From NCBI GenBank assembly GCA_034770075.1, contig CM068384.1, positions 103,041,613-103,105,612 on the forward strand: a stretch of DNA of 64,000 nt, read 5' to 3'. The notes under the pieces are model-generated. The model was not told the origin of the DNA, did not search any database, and was given only the letters and a program-made list of their open reading frames with translations. The translations under genes and the position numbers were made by a program. Numbering within the stretch: position 1 is the first letter of the stretch; each line of letters opens with the position of its first letter. This document shows positions 34,641 to 46,310 of this stretch, piece after piece. This DNA is from Aralia elata (Eukaryota; Streptophyta; Magnoliopsida; Apiales; Araliaceae).

Positions 34641-35169
34641 TATTTGGTTATGCGTGCTACGTCCTCAACAATGACAATAGATACCTGACGAAGTTCCAGT
34701 CCAACTCAGATGAAGGAATTTTTCTTGGATACTCTATTGAAAGCAAAGCCTATAAAGTGTTCAACAAAAATACATTGATCTTTAAAGTCTCAATCCATGT
34801 TACCTTCAATGAGACTGATCAAGGCAAACCAAGTAAGACTGCTCAACTTAATGAAATCGTAGAGCAGGAGAACCCTGCGATCGCATACGATGAAGTCGTA
34901 GAGCCAGACTCTAAGATCGTAGTACCAGACAAAGAGTTCGCAGAGTCTTTAGTTCCAGAGATGGAAACTCTACAAATCAATGAAGCTACTAATCTAAAAC
35001 CAAATCTTAAAGAACTCAGACAAGAAGGTACGAAAACAGATGTTCCATCTGAAAGTAAATAGGCAAGAGATCATACTCAAAACCTGATCATTGGTGATCC
35101 CAATGCTAGTTTCAGGACAAGGTCAACCGCTCAAAATGAATGCTTTTACCTTAGCTTTCTCTCTCATAT

Positions 35170-36130
35170 GGATCCTAAGGGGGTTGAAGAAGCTTTGGAA
35201 GATTCAAGCTGGATTGAAGTTATGCTAGAGGAGCTAATCAGTTTGAAAGAAGCAAAGTTTGGAGACTGGTTCCAAGACCAAGAGATCATCCAGTCGTCGA
35301 CACCAAATGGGTCTTCAGGAACAAGATGGATAAAGCTGGTGTGATCACAAGGAATAAGGCAAGGCTGGTAGCAAAAAGCTATTCGCAGGAAGAAGGAATC
35401 GACTATGACGAAACCTTTGCACCTGTTGCAAGATTGGAAGATATCAGGATGTTCCTAGCTTATGCAGCCCACATGAAGTTCAGAGTCTTTCAAATAGATG
35501 TCAAGAGTGCATTCTTGAATGGAGAACTCCAAGAAGAGGTTTATGTCGAACAACCTCCAAGTTTTGTTAATCCAACTCATTCAAATTATATTTATAAATT
35601 AGATAAAACACTTTATGTTTTAAAACAAGCACCTAGGGCATGGTATGAAACACTCACTAATTTCCCTATTGAGAATGGATTCACTAGAGTTAGGGTAAAC
35701 ACAACATTGTTCCTTAGGAAGCACAAGGATAAAATATTATTAGTTCAAATCTATGCAGATGATATTATCTTTGGTGTTACTGACAAAAAATTGTGTGAGA
35801 GATTTGTCAAGTTAATGTAGAGTAAATTTGAGATAAGCATGATGGGTGAGCTAAACTTCTTTCTTAGACTTCAAGTGAAGTAAACTGATGAGGGAATCTT
35901 CATCAACCAAACCAAGTACATCAAAGATCTACTCAAGAAGTATGTCATGGAATCAGCTACTCCCATGAACACTCCTATGGCCTCTGCAACCAAACTTGAC
36001 AAAGATGAAAATGGTAAGAATATTGATGTAACTTAATACCGAGGTATGATTGGATCGCTCCTGTATTTAACTGCTAGTAAGTTAGATATCATATTCTCTA
36101 CTTGTATTTGTGTTAGGTTTCAGGTTAACC
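35170..36130 (+). pseudogene. pol: SIRE reverse transcriptase
   Basis: 35326-35820 is a clean frame with ARLVAKSYSQEEGIDYDETF, PVARLEDIRMFLAYAA, FQIDVKSAFLNG and the catalytic YADDIIFG (the YxDD box). Upstream KWVFRNK is in another frame. TAG at 35818-35820, TAA at about 35881 and about 36034 interrupt the continuing sequence (FEISMMGELNFF, TKYIKDLLKKY, YRGMIGSLLYLTASKLDI). It would copy the genomic RNA into cDNA. Confidence 0.93.
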
Positions 36131-36139
36131 CTAAGGAAT

Positions 36140-36690
36140 CCATTTTATAACTGTTAAAAAGATTTTAAGATATCTCAAGGGTACTCTATTTTTGGGACTG
36201 TGGTATCCCAAGGAGTCTCCCTTTGATCTAATAGGATATTCAGATGCAGATTTTGCAAGATGCAAGATTGATAGGAAAAGCACTAGTGGCATGTGTCAAA
36301 TGCTTAGAAATAGACTTGTCTCATGGTTCAGCAAGAAGCAGATCTTAGTATCAACTTCAACTGCATAAGCTGAGTACATTGTTGCTGGTAGCTGTTGTGC
36401 TCAAATGTTATGGATGAAAAATCAGCTAGCTGACTATGGGTTTGATTTCAAGTCTATTCCTATATTTTGTGATAATACAAGTGTTATTTTAATAACTCAT
36501 AATCCTGGCATGCATTCTAGGACATAAACAACAGATATCATTGTATTAGAGATCATATGCAAAATGGAAATATATCTTTACACTTTATATCAACTGGAAA
36601 TTAACTTGTAGATGTGTTCACCAAACCCTTAGATGAATATAGGTTTAACAAGTTAATCAATGAGTTAGGTATGTTTAATTTGCATCCTTA
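36140..36690 (+). pseudogene. pol: SIRE RNase H
   Basis: YSDADFARCKIDRKSTSG and the STSTA-stop-AEYIVAG motif, PIFCDNTSVI and VDVFTKPLDEYRF, ending NELGMFNLHP at the usual end of pol. Two or three stops are present. RNase H would degrade the RNA template during cDNA synthesis. Confidence 0.9.
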
Positions 36691-37243
36691 GTACTATGTT
36701 TTGGGAGTTACTAATAGTGTAGGTAAGGATCATAGAACTGTCCAAGAAGAGACAAGTTCGTACAACGGGAAGATATTTGTAGAATGGAAGCTGATCGTAG
36801 AATGGAAGCAGTTGGTAGAATGAGAAGATGTTCGTAGAATGGAAGGTTTTTCTCAGAATAAAGTGTCAAATGTAGAGTTAAAGGTTTTTCAAAAGATTTA
36901 CTCTACGATAGAAGAATTTAAGGCGGTTAGTTACAGCGTGAGTGACCTTCACGTTCAACAAAGGTGAGTGGAAAGGAGAAGTTACTTCAATATAGTTGTA
37001 AAAAGCAGAATTGACGCGATGTGCATCTATTCATCTTTTGCTACGTGCCCCACTTCAGCAAAATTAGAGGGAAGTGATATAAAGTCATTTCAAATTTTCA
37101 TCTGACTTTTACCCTTCTGTTTTGCAATCTAAGATCTGTGCTTTCAAACTTTCAAACCCTCAAACCTTCGAGCTCTAACTTTCAAAGTTCTGGATAACTT
37201 AAACACTTGTGTGATCTTTTCAATTCAAATCAATATCAAGAAT
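36691..37243 (+). other. Spacer between pol and the extra ORF, with GTAGAATGGAAG repeats
   Basis: GTAGAATGGAAG or close variants occur at about 36780, 36798, 36814 and 36833. CTCTACGAT and TGTAGAG words follow. No coding sequence recognised; it may hold a splice acceptor or leader for the downstream ORF. Confidence 0.5.
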
Positions 37244-39937
37244 ATGGCCAACTTTATAGTTACCACTGGCAACCAGCTGTGTTTTGAGAAGTTTGTCATG
37301 ACTAAGAAGAAGTTCAGAAATATGCTGAGACTTATGCTGAAAGCTGGCTTTTCTGGATGCTTAGAGACTAGCACAAGGATCTGCTCTGAGCTGGTGAAAG
37401 AAATCATTTATGTTGTGACACCCCCAAAATTGAGTCCACACAACCCAATTTGAGTCGCCAAAACACAACACCACTACCAACAAAGAATCTTCCTATTTAC
37501 AACTATTATTACACCGACAGTATTTATACTCAAAACCAATAACACTCTACATAAAGGTCCAATCAATAACTGTTTTAGGAATCAAAACCTTTGGAAAATG
37601 ATCGCGGAAACCTTCGTACATTGGAGGCCATGCCTTTAAGTTATAATAAATATCATAGGACTTGAGAATTAGCCTTGGTTGACTAATGAGACCCCAAAGA
37701 AAAACGAGAAGATTGCTATTTTGTTTATTCCAATGGTGGGTATCTACTTGCCATATAATTATTTCCATTGAGTCAAACTTATGATTATTATCCAACCATA
37801 CTCCAAGAATATATAGATAATGCTCATAGATATAGTTAGAAAGTGAATGCGCACAACCATATCTTATGGCAACAGGATTTTGTATGTGGTTAGACATCTT
37901 GTATTATAGGTATTTGTGACGCTCCCAAATTCGAGTTCACACCACCATATTTGGTTCACCAAAATCAATTAGTAAAATGTCGTATAACATACGACACATG
38001 CTTTAAGTTCTCAGTACAATTATTGTCACACTATTTTGATAACTTGATTAGGACAACCACTAACTCAGACCATCACACCATTATCATGTTTTTCCCGCTA
38101 GACCCAGCTATAATCTTATTTCTTGAGAAGAACAATGGAACAAAAAGAAAAAGGGTGAGCTCAAATAGCCCAGTAAAGAATATCATGAAGATAAATAAAT
38201 TATCAATAGCCTTTAACAGTAATAAATCAAATATTTAGAACATATGGTAGATGATATAAGTTTTCAACAAATATCTGCAGCGGAATGAGCAATCCATTCA
38301 AATAGTCAAAATAGATCATAATATCTACTGTCTTCTCCAATTGAAACATTCATCATCCATATTCTATCCCTGTAACACCAATCAACAGTTCCTCTTTAAA
38401 GAGAACTTTCACCACATGTCTTTGCTTGTAACACCAAAGATTATGAATATAATAATTCAGGGTCCATGTTCATAATCATGTAAATCAATAGTTCCTGGTC
38501 ATAATCATGTAAATTAATAGTTCATCCCTGCCACAAATGTTAAATAGAACTTTCACCCATGTCCTTGCCACAAAGTCTAAAAATACTCAACAATCATATC
38601 GTCTTTACACCCTACGCTAAAGACATTCAACCATCATATCATCTTTACACCCTACACCAAAGACATTCAACTGTAACACCAATGGACATGATCATACTAG
38701 TCTACAACCTTTGGTCATAATCATATATACCAATCAACGGTTATTCTTTGCACTCCGGCCAAAGAGAAATTTTCACCACAATTTAAGTTTGTAGATTATG
38801 ACAATGATATAAAAGATGAATAGAAATAATAAAAATAATAAGATTAAGAATAAATGTTAGAGATTTGTAACTTCATTTATCCAAAGTCCAATAATGCCCA
38901 AATTGTCAACATGATATCTAGAATTTCAATTAGAGTTCAAGAATAGAGTACATAAGGTTCACAAGTCAACTATAACGTGTAAAACGCAATAGGAAGATTC
39001 AGGTCAAAGATATTAGATGAAGCACAAACTATTTAGGATATTCTACTAATTTTAGGAATTTTCACCATTTAATGACAAGGTTGTGGAAACGAATAATACC
39101 GTCTTACCATAAATTGAAGAGTATGAAAGAAAATGATATCCCTTGCGAGTATGAAAGGATGATAACCCCTTTATGAATATGCAAGAAATGATATTTCATA
39201 CGAGTATGGAAGAAAATAATATCACTTATGAGTATCAAAGAATGATAACTCATTACAGTATAAATGAAATGATAACCCTTTACCTAAATTAATAGTCGAA
39301 TAAATACTTCCATGTTCGTTTTTGCAGCAGTAAAGAATCCGACTTTTGTTTCTTCTAGAGTTTTTAAAATCTCTTTATGTGTTGACAAAAATTGTAGCTC
39401 TCGAAAAGATACACGAAATAGACTCAAGAATCATTCCATTCGGAGTTAATATGACTAAGTTATGAATTTTTAAATCCAGGGCTGAAAATAATGACGAAAA
39501 TCAAGATATGTTATGGTTTTTAGCATTTTAAGACACGAAAATGACATCAGATGACTTTCATTCCTTCTTCAAAGTTGTAGAGGGCGAAAAACTAATGAAA
39601 ACAGGCTTTGGAATCACTCAATTCTGATAAAGGATGAATTTTATACGATTTTTCTAAAGAGCTGTTGTACATAAGAAAATTTCACTCGGGAACTCAAAGA
39701 AGAATGCAACAAAGGCTTAGTTTGGAATGACTTGGAATACAAATGTAGTACTCTAGATGATATTTACTAATACTTGAGGTAGTCTAGCATACTTAGAGAG
39801 AAACTTATAATAAGAAATTTTTAGAGAGTGAAAGAAAAATGTAAGTAAGGAAGTTATGCATTTTCTTATTGTTAAGCCTTCCTATTTATAGCCAAAATCC
39901 ACCAATATCTACCACACATCAATTATCACATTTTTTC

Positions 39938-40165
39938 TATACCATCCATTCATTTTTTCTTCAATCTATCATCCATCTATTTTTTTTCTTCAATCTATAT
40001 ATCATTCATCCATTTTTTCTTCAATCTATATTATCCATCCATTTTTTCTTCAATCTATATCATTCATCCATTTTTCTTCAAACTATATCATCCATCCATT
40101 TTTTTCTTCAATTTATATCATCCATCCATTTTTTCTTCAATCTATATCATCTATCCATTATCAAA
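39938..40165. repeat. Minisatellite, unit about 28 bp
   Basis: About eight copies of a unit with CATCCATCCATTTTTT and CTTCAATCTATAT. Small length differences lie in the T run. The Phe/Ser/Ile-rich frame across it is a by-product. Confidence 0.9.
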
Positions 40166-40536
40166 AAGTTTAATCCATTATTAAAAATAAATCTATTATC
40201 AAAAAGATAAATCCATTATCAAAAATTATTATTATTAATATATCCATTTTCTGTATTATTGTATTAATATCACAGATATTATAGAGTAGCAATGCTGGCA
40301 ACCAAATCGTTCCTAGGAAAGAGGGGTCCTTTCGTATAAACGGCGCGCAATTAAATAACCCATTTCCTCGACAGAACTTCTAGATATTGCCAACAATGTT
40401 AACTAATCTAATAATATCATTTCAAATAATACGAGTTACTGTGTCGTGACAATTATTGATGAAATACTGTGTAGATATTTTTGAAATAATTTTTTGGTAA
40501 AATATTGTTCATGTTATAAATGTATGAGAACAAAAA

Positions 40537-40698
40537 AAATTTGGAGGCCTCAGTGGTGTCTTCATTGGCACAACTCAACTTACCCCCGAATAAATCCAGT
40601 GCGTGAGACCACTTGAACATAGAGGAGCTTACTAGGACTCGAACCCACGTTTATGGGGACTTATGTCCGGTTTTCCACCACTAAGCCACCACCCGAAG
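40537..40698 (-). mobile_element. tRNA-derived SINE
   Basis: On the minus strand: TGGCTTAGTGGTGG, an A-box match, then about 40 nt later GGTTCGAGTCC, a perfect B box. These are the internal promoter boxes of RNA polymerase III. A tRNA-unrelated body with GTGGTCTCACGCACTGG follows, and the element ends in a T-rich tract (ATTTTTTTTG), as in the Au-SINE group. No acceptor-stem pairing was seen, so it is not a tRNA gene. Confidence 0.8.
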
Positions 40699-41521
40699 CA
40701 ATGATAAAATACAACAACATAAATAGATAAACATTTATATTACTAGCATATCCCTTTAGTCAGAAGGTATGTAATTGTCATCGTACTTTACCGAATATAA
40801 TATTCTCCGACATAACGAATATTTTTCGACATACCTTTTTATAATATAATTTGCACATCTCACTCATAACTTTATCATTTTATCAATTTAATATCTTATT
40901 GTTTAGAATAATAATTAGAAGAAAATTAAATTCTCTTTATTAAAAATTTGGGGTCTTACACATGTAGATGGTGTTTTAGTTACCAAAGTCAAAGGTATTA
41001 CCCTGCGGATGGAGGCAGCAGAGCTTAACCACAACTTAGGATTTGTTATCCAAGGTCTCACCTCCTTCGAGGAAGTTGTTGACATGAAGGAGGGGATGAA
41101 GTTGATGGGGTATCAGAAGAACCCACAACTTAAGGGGATCAAAAAGAAGGAATTTCCCCAAGAATACGAGTTTCTTGTCAACATAGCTGGCAAATGCATT
41201 CTGTACATGGACTCGGCTCACGATTCAGTCAATGAGCAGTAGCTGAAGATCATGACTGCAATCGTCATGAAGTTGGAGATCAATTTTGGGGCCATATTCA
41301 TTGATTGGCTGGCCAAATGGGTTGAAGATGTTGGAAAAAAGGAAGTTGCAGGCAAACCCATGCCAAAGATGTTTCATGGAAGGATGATCAGTATAGTGTT
41401 AAAGAAGAGGTTGAAGAGCAGAATTGGGGATCAAGAGGGTGGACCCCTAAATGTCAACAAAAAATTACCCCCAAGTTGTTTGAAAACTAGAAAACGAATC
41501 CAGTTGAAATTCATCGTTTAA

Positions 41522-44395
41522 GGCTCTTTGAGGGCAGTGAACGCACAATCAGTGTGGTTCAAAAGTCATCCAAAGCAAAGGCCAAAAGGAAGGTAGTAGC
41601 CTTTCAAAAGGAAGCTTCTCAAGTATCTGATGCTCCTCAAAGTTTTGAGTCGCTAGCCTCAACTGTAGAGCAGCCTCTGCAGAAGGAAGAAGAGAAGAAA
41701 TTCCCAGGGAACCTCAGACCTCCCCTTTTGATTTTAAGGAGAGGGAAAAAGAAATCAACATTTCAATCTCCCAGCTAGCAAAGAATAAGAAAGGCTTACG
41801 AGACAAACGTCAAAGAAGACCTCTATAAAGCCTCTTCAACTTGAAGAACAAGCTGGAGAGTCGATCGTAGAGAGGACCATTCCTCTGATCATAAAGCCTC
41901 ACCAGAAGGCTAATGATTTGATGGCTGAGATGGCCAATTGAGCCAAGGAAAAATGAGTTGATGGTTGAGAAGGCTTCTACGCCTGAGCCTCATATTGAAG
42001 AAGAAATGGTTGGGATGGCTAATTTTCCTGAGCCACGAGATGTTGAAGAAGAAATGGCTGTGAAGTTTCCAAATCCTGAGCCAAAGAAGATGAAGAGGAA
42101 GCTAAGGAAGATGGCGGAGAAGAAGAAGAAGAAGAGTGTAGAGATAAGGAGCAAGATAAGGCAATAGCTCGTCCAACGATCGTCGAGCTCAACTGATGAT
42201 TCCCTAAAACTCACCAAAGTTATTGACAGAGTTACATGGGATATCAGTAGAGATTTTGATCTAACGATCATGAAGCCTGAGGATCCTGATACTGAGGGGG
42301 AGCAACCGATGCCTCATCAAGAACCCCCTTCAATACCCTGGACGTCAGAAGGAATAAGAAGGCGCATTGTTCTTGAAGCAGTAGAAAACTACAATGCCTG
42401 TTTTCCTGACAGATGGATAGGTCTAGGTCTAGGGCTGGACAGATGCTCTTGGTCTCAATGAGTATAAATGAACTCTTCAACAGTTTTTTGACATTGAGAT
42501 GGACATGAGCAGTACTCTCTTTGATTCTGAGAGCGAGCAAATACTCTACTTCTTTCCATTGATGTCGTTGCTGAGAGCTGTAACCTTGAGAGACCAGAGC
42601 TTTATCAGATGAAGTTATTCGAGATTTCTAAATATCAAGCTGATAGCTCAAAACTTCCCAAGGGTCATTTCATATGCTTCAAAGCTAATCTTCAACGAAC
42701 CCGTCTACTCTAAATATCGAAATCTCAAGGAAATCTCTATTCCTTAATATTTATTTGTTTTTTCAAATTTTGTTCCTTTATTCTTTGTTTGCGATGACGA
42801 TATCTTAGAGTCTCCCCCTATGATATCTGAGCAACCTTCTACTCCTGATTGTTTCATTGATTCTTTAATTCATTCTTCGTTCGTATAGTCCCAACACTCT
42901 ACAGACGATGTAAATAAAACTAGTTCTCCAGTCGTAGAGTCCCAACACTTTACGGGCTATGAAAATATACCACACTCTTCGATCGTAGAGTCCCAACACT
43001 TTACGATCGAATACGAGTTCCCCCACACATACTCCTATACACTCTAACTCTCCATCCCCTGTACATATTTCCAACATTCTTTCTGCACCTGTAAATTCTC
43101 TTGTACATTCTTTGTCACCTATACAAATTGTACACCCTAATATACCCTCTGTTACTCATTTAGATATTCCCTCCTCCTCTAGAAATAAATATTTTGATCT
43201 CACTCTTACTCTATCCAATCTCATTCAAAGCGATAAGGTTGGCTCTGAAGCTCTTTTAACTCAAATTTTGGACTGCATCTCAATAGTTCCTACCAAAGAT
43301 CAACTAGCTAATTTGATAGCTCACATTGTCGAAGAGATAGATTAGAAACTTGAAGAAAATTCAATAGAACTTCATCAAAAAATGAACAGAATCACTGAAG
43401 TTGCAAGTCATCTACCTGGCGAGATGGGAAAAGAATTTCACAAAAGGATGAAAGAGATGTTCAAGGATATGTCGAACAGTCTAAATCAGCGGGATTAAGT
43501 TTTCCTGAAACAGATTGCTGATCATAAACAGGTTGTTCTGGCGCTTCAACAGCAGAATTAGAATTCTATCAAATTCCTGTCAAATAAAGTCTTTGAGTTA
43601 AGTTTCTCCTTTTTGACTTCAAAAGTATGATAGTTGAACGCATTGACAATGCCATAACTCATGTTCATCATCAGCGTGATTAAGTAGATGTAAGGCAACG
43701 AAAGCTCAGAGATGATATTGTCATGTCAATCACTCAATTGCAAGAGCTTGTTGATGATGTTACTCAGCTTTTTGAAGAATTTAATGTTGACAAAAAGAGG
43801 GAGAGAATAAGACAAGGGGAGAGATAGGGGGAGATACCAAGACAAGGGGAGAGAAAAAGGCAAGCTCCTCAAACATTAATTCAAACTCCACCCTCAAGAA
43901 CTTATCAAGCTCAACCTATTAATCGTGGCTATTCTTCTTCCTCACGATATGTTAATTAAGCGTAGTGACTCCCACTGGCACCAGAGTTCTATTAGGTGAT
44001 CCCATGTATCTTCAAAGAAATCTTCAGGGGACTCACGTTGTAGGAGAAGAAAGAATTAATATGCCTAATCTTGGCCCAAGAGATTCAATAGAGGAAATTC
44101 AAAGAAAAGAAGCTGAAGACAGAGCAAGTTACGAGAGGAAAGTTGAATCTAAAAAGAAGTGGCTTGCGAAAAAGAAGAAGGGAAGAAGATAGAAATAGAT
44201 AAGTAAGTATTCTTTTGTTTGTAAAATTTTATATTGTAAATTTCTATACTCTGTACAATTGTTATACATCAATAAATTCATATTTTTGATCTACCAATAT
44301 AGTTGCTCAATGTATTTTAAATCACGTTTAATTTTCAAAAGCAATTGCATGGTAGAATCGATGATTGTTATGAAACTACTGGTTTTGTCATCATC
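41522..44395 (+). pseudogene. Degenerate charged 3' region of the SIRE element
   Basis: Stop-broken frames rich in Lys and Glu run from 41554 to about 42165 (KSSKAKAKRK, EEEMAVKFPNPEPKK). A Ser/Thr/Pro part follows, then from 43200 a coiled-coil-like stretch (IELHQKMNRITEVASHL, MKEMFKDMSNSLNQRD) and a basic end near 44190. This may be the C-terminal part of the extra ORF. Charge pattern and heptads suggest a structural protein; no domain was recognised. Three repeats at 42880-43020 are listed separately. Confidence 0.45.
42880..43020. repeat. Three tandem units of about 54-68 bp with GTAGAGTCCCAACACT
   Basis: TCGTATAGTCCCAACACTCT, TCGTAGAGTCCCAACACTTT and again TCGTAGAGTCCCAACACTTT occur at about 42881, 42931 and 42984. 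Each carries the CGTAGAG word or a one-base variant that is also repeated in the LTR. Confidence 0.8.
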
Positions 44396-44409
44396 AAATA
44401 GGGGGAGAT
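44396..44409 (+). other. Polypurine tract of the SIRE element
   Basis: AAATAGGGGGAGAT directly precedes the 3' LTR. Confidence 0.9.
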
Positions 44410-45953
44410 TATTAGAGTTTGCATGATAAATTTGATGATGATATGATTAATGTATATTTGTACCAATAGCTTTTGTAAAGTCCTTAATGAGAATAAGATG
44501 TACAAGGACTTAGAGTAGAAAAGATCAAATTTGTTAGGTTGATCTTAAGAGCCAAATTGTTGTATAGATAATAGGATAAGATCGATCGTATTATATTATT
44601 AAAAGATCGTAAGGCTACTCAACTGTTTCAAGGTGTAAATAATGATCTCACAATAAGCTTTGAGTTCGTAGAGCGACTAACATTTAATAGTAGAGCCTGC
44701 CAAGTGTTCAAAGAGAAAAGTTAAAATCATAGAGCACGTTATCAGATCGCAGACTTCACACAGGATTGTATAATGAAGACCAGATCGCAGAGTCCACTCA
44801 AGTTCGTATAGTATAAGGAAGTTCGCAGAGTTTGCTTCAGCTTCGTAGAGATAAAGTTCATAGAGCAGACTGTAGAGAGCACAATCGTAGAGTGCCTCTA
44901 TACTTGTAGGGTAATCGATCATAGAGCAGAACATAAAACTCAGGTCGTCGAGTAAGTCAAGCATAGACTCTACGTTCCTTATCAGACTCTACGATTGACA
45001 CATTTCGTAGAGCAAGTCAAAACTGTTAGAAGACTGACAATGGTAGTATTACAGATTGAAAAGCCCGGTGCACTCATCAAACATCCTTGGTGAAATCGAA
45101 GATCAGAGTATGTTTGGGTCTAACAGCTAATTTGGCAAAAGTGACAACACCCATGTGGTATGTGAAGTTGCAGACTGATGTAACATGTCAAAGCCACAAA
45201 GTAAGCTGACACAACAACTTAAGAAGTCAACATCAAGGATCTTGGAGTATCTGAGCATTAAATGCACAACGGGAACCTTGCAACGGGAAGCTCTCAAAAG
45301 ATCTATATAAGAGCAAGCAGATTTTAAATCAAACTAACGATAACAAGAATAATCAAGCTGAAACTTTGCCAAAGCTCAAAAAGACCACTCTATGAAAACT
45401 AAAAACACCTTGTTCTGCTACTAAGTCATCCGAATGATGAGCTTAAACGCAACTTAGTAGCACCTCAACAATAACATATCTCTTAGTGACTCATTATCTT
45501 AGTGACAAACTTCCAAGTCTAAGTGAGTTGAAGAGATCTTGGTGATCTGGACTAAGTGTCCCTATTCCGAGACTTAGTGACTCGAAGCAACCTAAGTGGT
45601 TCAGTTGTAATAGATCTAAGTGATCTACATCCTTAGTGAATTTCCTACTCGTAGAGTAGAAGAGTGGATTTCGGTCTCCGAACTACTTAAAATTTCTTGT
45701 GTTGTTTATTTTCTGCATTTACTTTATGTCTAGTATTTATCTTATTTGTTTGTGACTCACAACCACAAGAACTAAATTTAGAATTGTGATTTCTTTATAA
45801 TCTTCAGGGGGGGGTTTCAACGTATATTCCGTTGTGCTTAACTAATACTGATTAACTAAGTATCTGGTAATACATTCTTTAATCAAGTAAAAGTTTATAA
45901 GGATCTATTTGACCCCCCCTTCTAGATCTCTTTTGTGCCTTTGAAAAATAACA
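44410..45953 (+). repeat. 3' LTR of the SIRE element
   Basis: Starts TATTAGAG (TG changed to TA) and ends AATAACA. It retains the segment at about 45042-45195 that the 5' LTR lacks. The minus-strand LTR fragment at 62245-63258 also has this segment, so the 3' LTR shows the ancestral state. Confidence 0.92.
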
Positions 45954-45962
45954 CAAAGTTAT

Positions 45963-46310
45963 CACTACAAGAAAAGGAGCTATCAGCGACCGCCTATTAG
46001 CGACCGTATATAGTCGCAGATGAGTATCAGCGACCGACTACGGTCGCTCATAATGGTCGCATATAATCTGGTCGCTGGGAGGACAGTGGCGACCACCATT
46101 AGCGACCGCATTATCAGCGACCGCCAATAGCGACCGTATCGGTCGCCGAGTTGAGTCAGCCTCAATTATGACGTGTTCAACACGTGGCGCTTTGGTGTCA
46201 ACCAAGTAGTGACCGACATCAGCGACCGCATACGGTCGCTGATACCTGGTTTGATAGTAGCGACCACGAGTTAATATCAACGACCGCATGCGGTCGCTGA
46301 TACCTGGTTT
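45963..46310. promoter_or_regulatory. CACTA left sub-terminal repeat region
   Basis: CAGCGACCGC, TAGCGACCGT and the complement ACGGTCGCTG occur in both orientations, several as palindromic pairs such as GACCGCATACGGTCGC. In En/Spm elements such repeats bind the element-encoded DNA-binding protein and the transposase. Confidence 0.85.

Larger units (their letters stand above)
37414..40960 (+). mobile_element. Nested LTR-retrotransposon remnant
   Basis: Starts TGTGACACCCCC, ends GGGGTCTTACA, flanked by TATGT (37409-37413) and CATGT (40961-40965). Removing it restores the reading frame of the ORF it interrupts. A second, related LTR start TGTGACGCTCCC lies at 37915, so the insert may be a partial 5' LTR joined to a 3' LTR after deletion of the interior, or two nested copies. 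No coding sequence. It contains a minisatellite and a SINE. Confidence 0.75.
37244..41521 (+). pseudogene. Extra (env-position) ORF of the SIRE element, split by a nested element
   Basis: The frame starts MANFIVTTGNQLCFEKF at 37244 and reaches EIIY at 37411, where the nested LTR enters. Beyond it, at 40966, the sequence resumes in exactly the same frame (DGVLVTKVKGITLRMEAAEL). Then come NHNLGFVIQGLTSFEEV and FPQEYEFLVNIAGKCILY. After TAG 41240-41242 the same frame continues (LKIMTAIVMKLEINFGA, WLAKWVEDVG) to 41521. The general layout resembles the ORF that SIRE-type elements carry after pol, sometimes called env-like. I see no signal peptide or membrane segment, so I do not call it an envelope. 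Confidence 0.6.
29882..45953 (+). mobile_element. SIRE-lineage Ty1/copia retrotransposon, full length but inactivated
   Basis: LTRs 29882-31314 and 44410-45953 enclose, in order, a tRNA-Met primer site, gag with zinc knuckle, protease, integrase, reverse transcriptase and RNase H. This is the Ty1/copia order with integrase before RT. A further ORF downstream of pol, as in the SIRE/Maximus lineage, precedes the polypurine tract. Flanks CAATG and CAAAG are a likely 5-bp target duplication with one change. Without the nested insertion at 37414-40960 the element is about 12.5 kb. The LTRs differ at roughly one base in 16 in the first 230 bp by eye, and all genes have stops, so it is an old copy. 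Confidence 0.92.

Noticed and set aside
39869..40210. Phe/Ser/Ile-rich frame, and a CRISPR-like look of the regular repeat
   Set aside because: The 28-bp units are contiguous and have no unique spacers; this is a minisatellite in a plant LTR.
40600..40698. Minus-strand tRNA gene suggested by A and B boxes
   Set aside because: No acceptor or anticodon stem pairing and a long unrelated tail; a SINE fits better.
37244..41521. Envelope protein of a retrovirus-like element
   Set aside because: No signal peptide, membrane segment or glycoprotein features are visible; only the position after pol suggests it.
45042..45195. Insertion of about 155 bp in the SIRE 3' LTR
   Set aside because: The independent LTR copy at 62245-63258 has the same segment, so the 5' LTR lost it.
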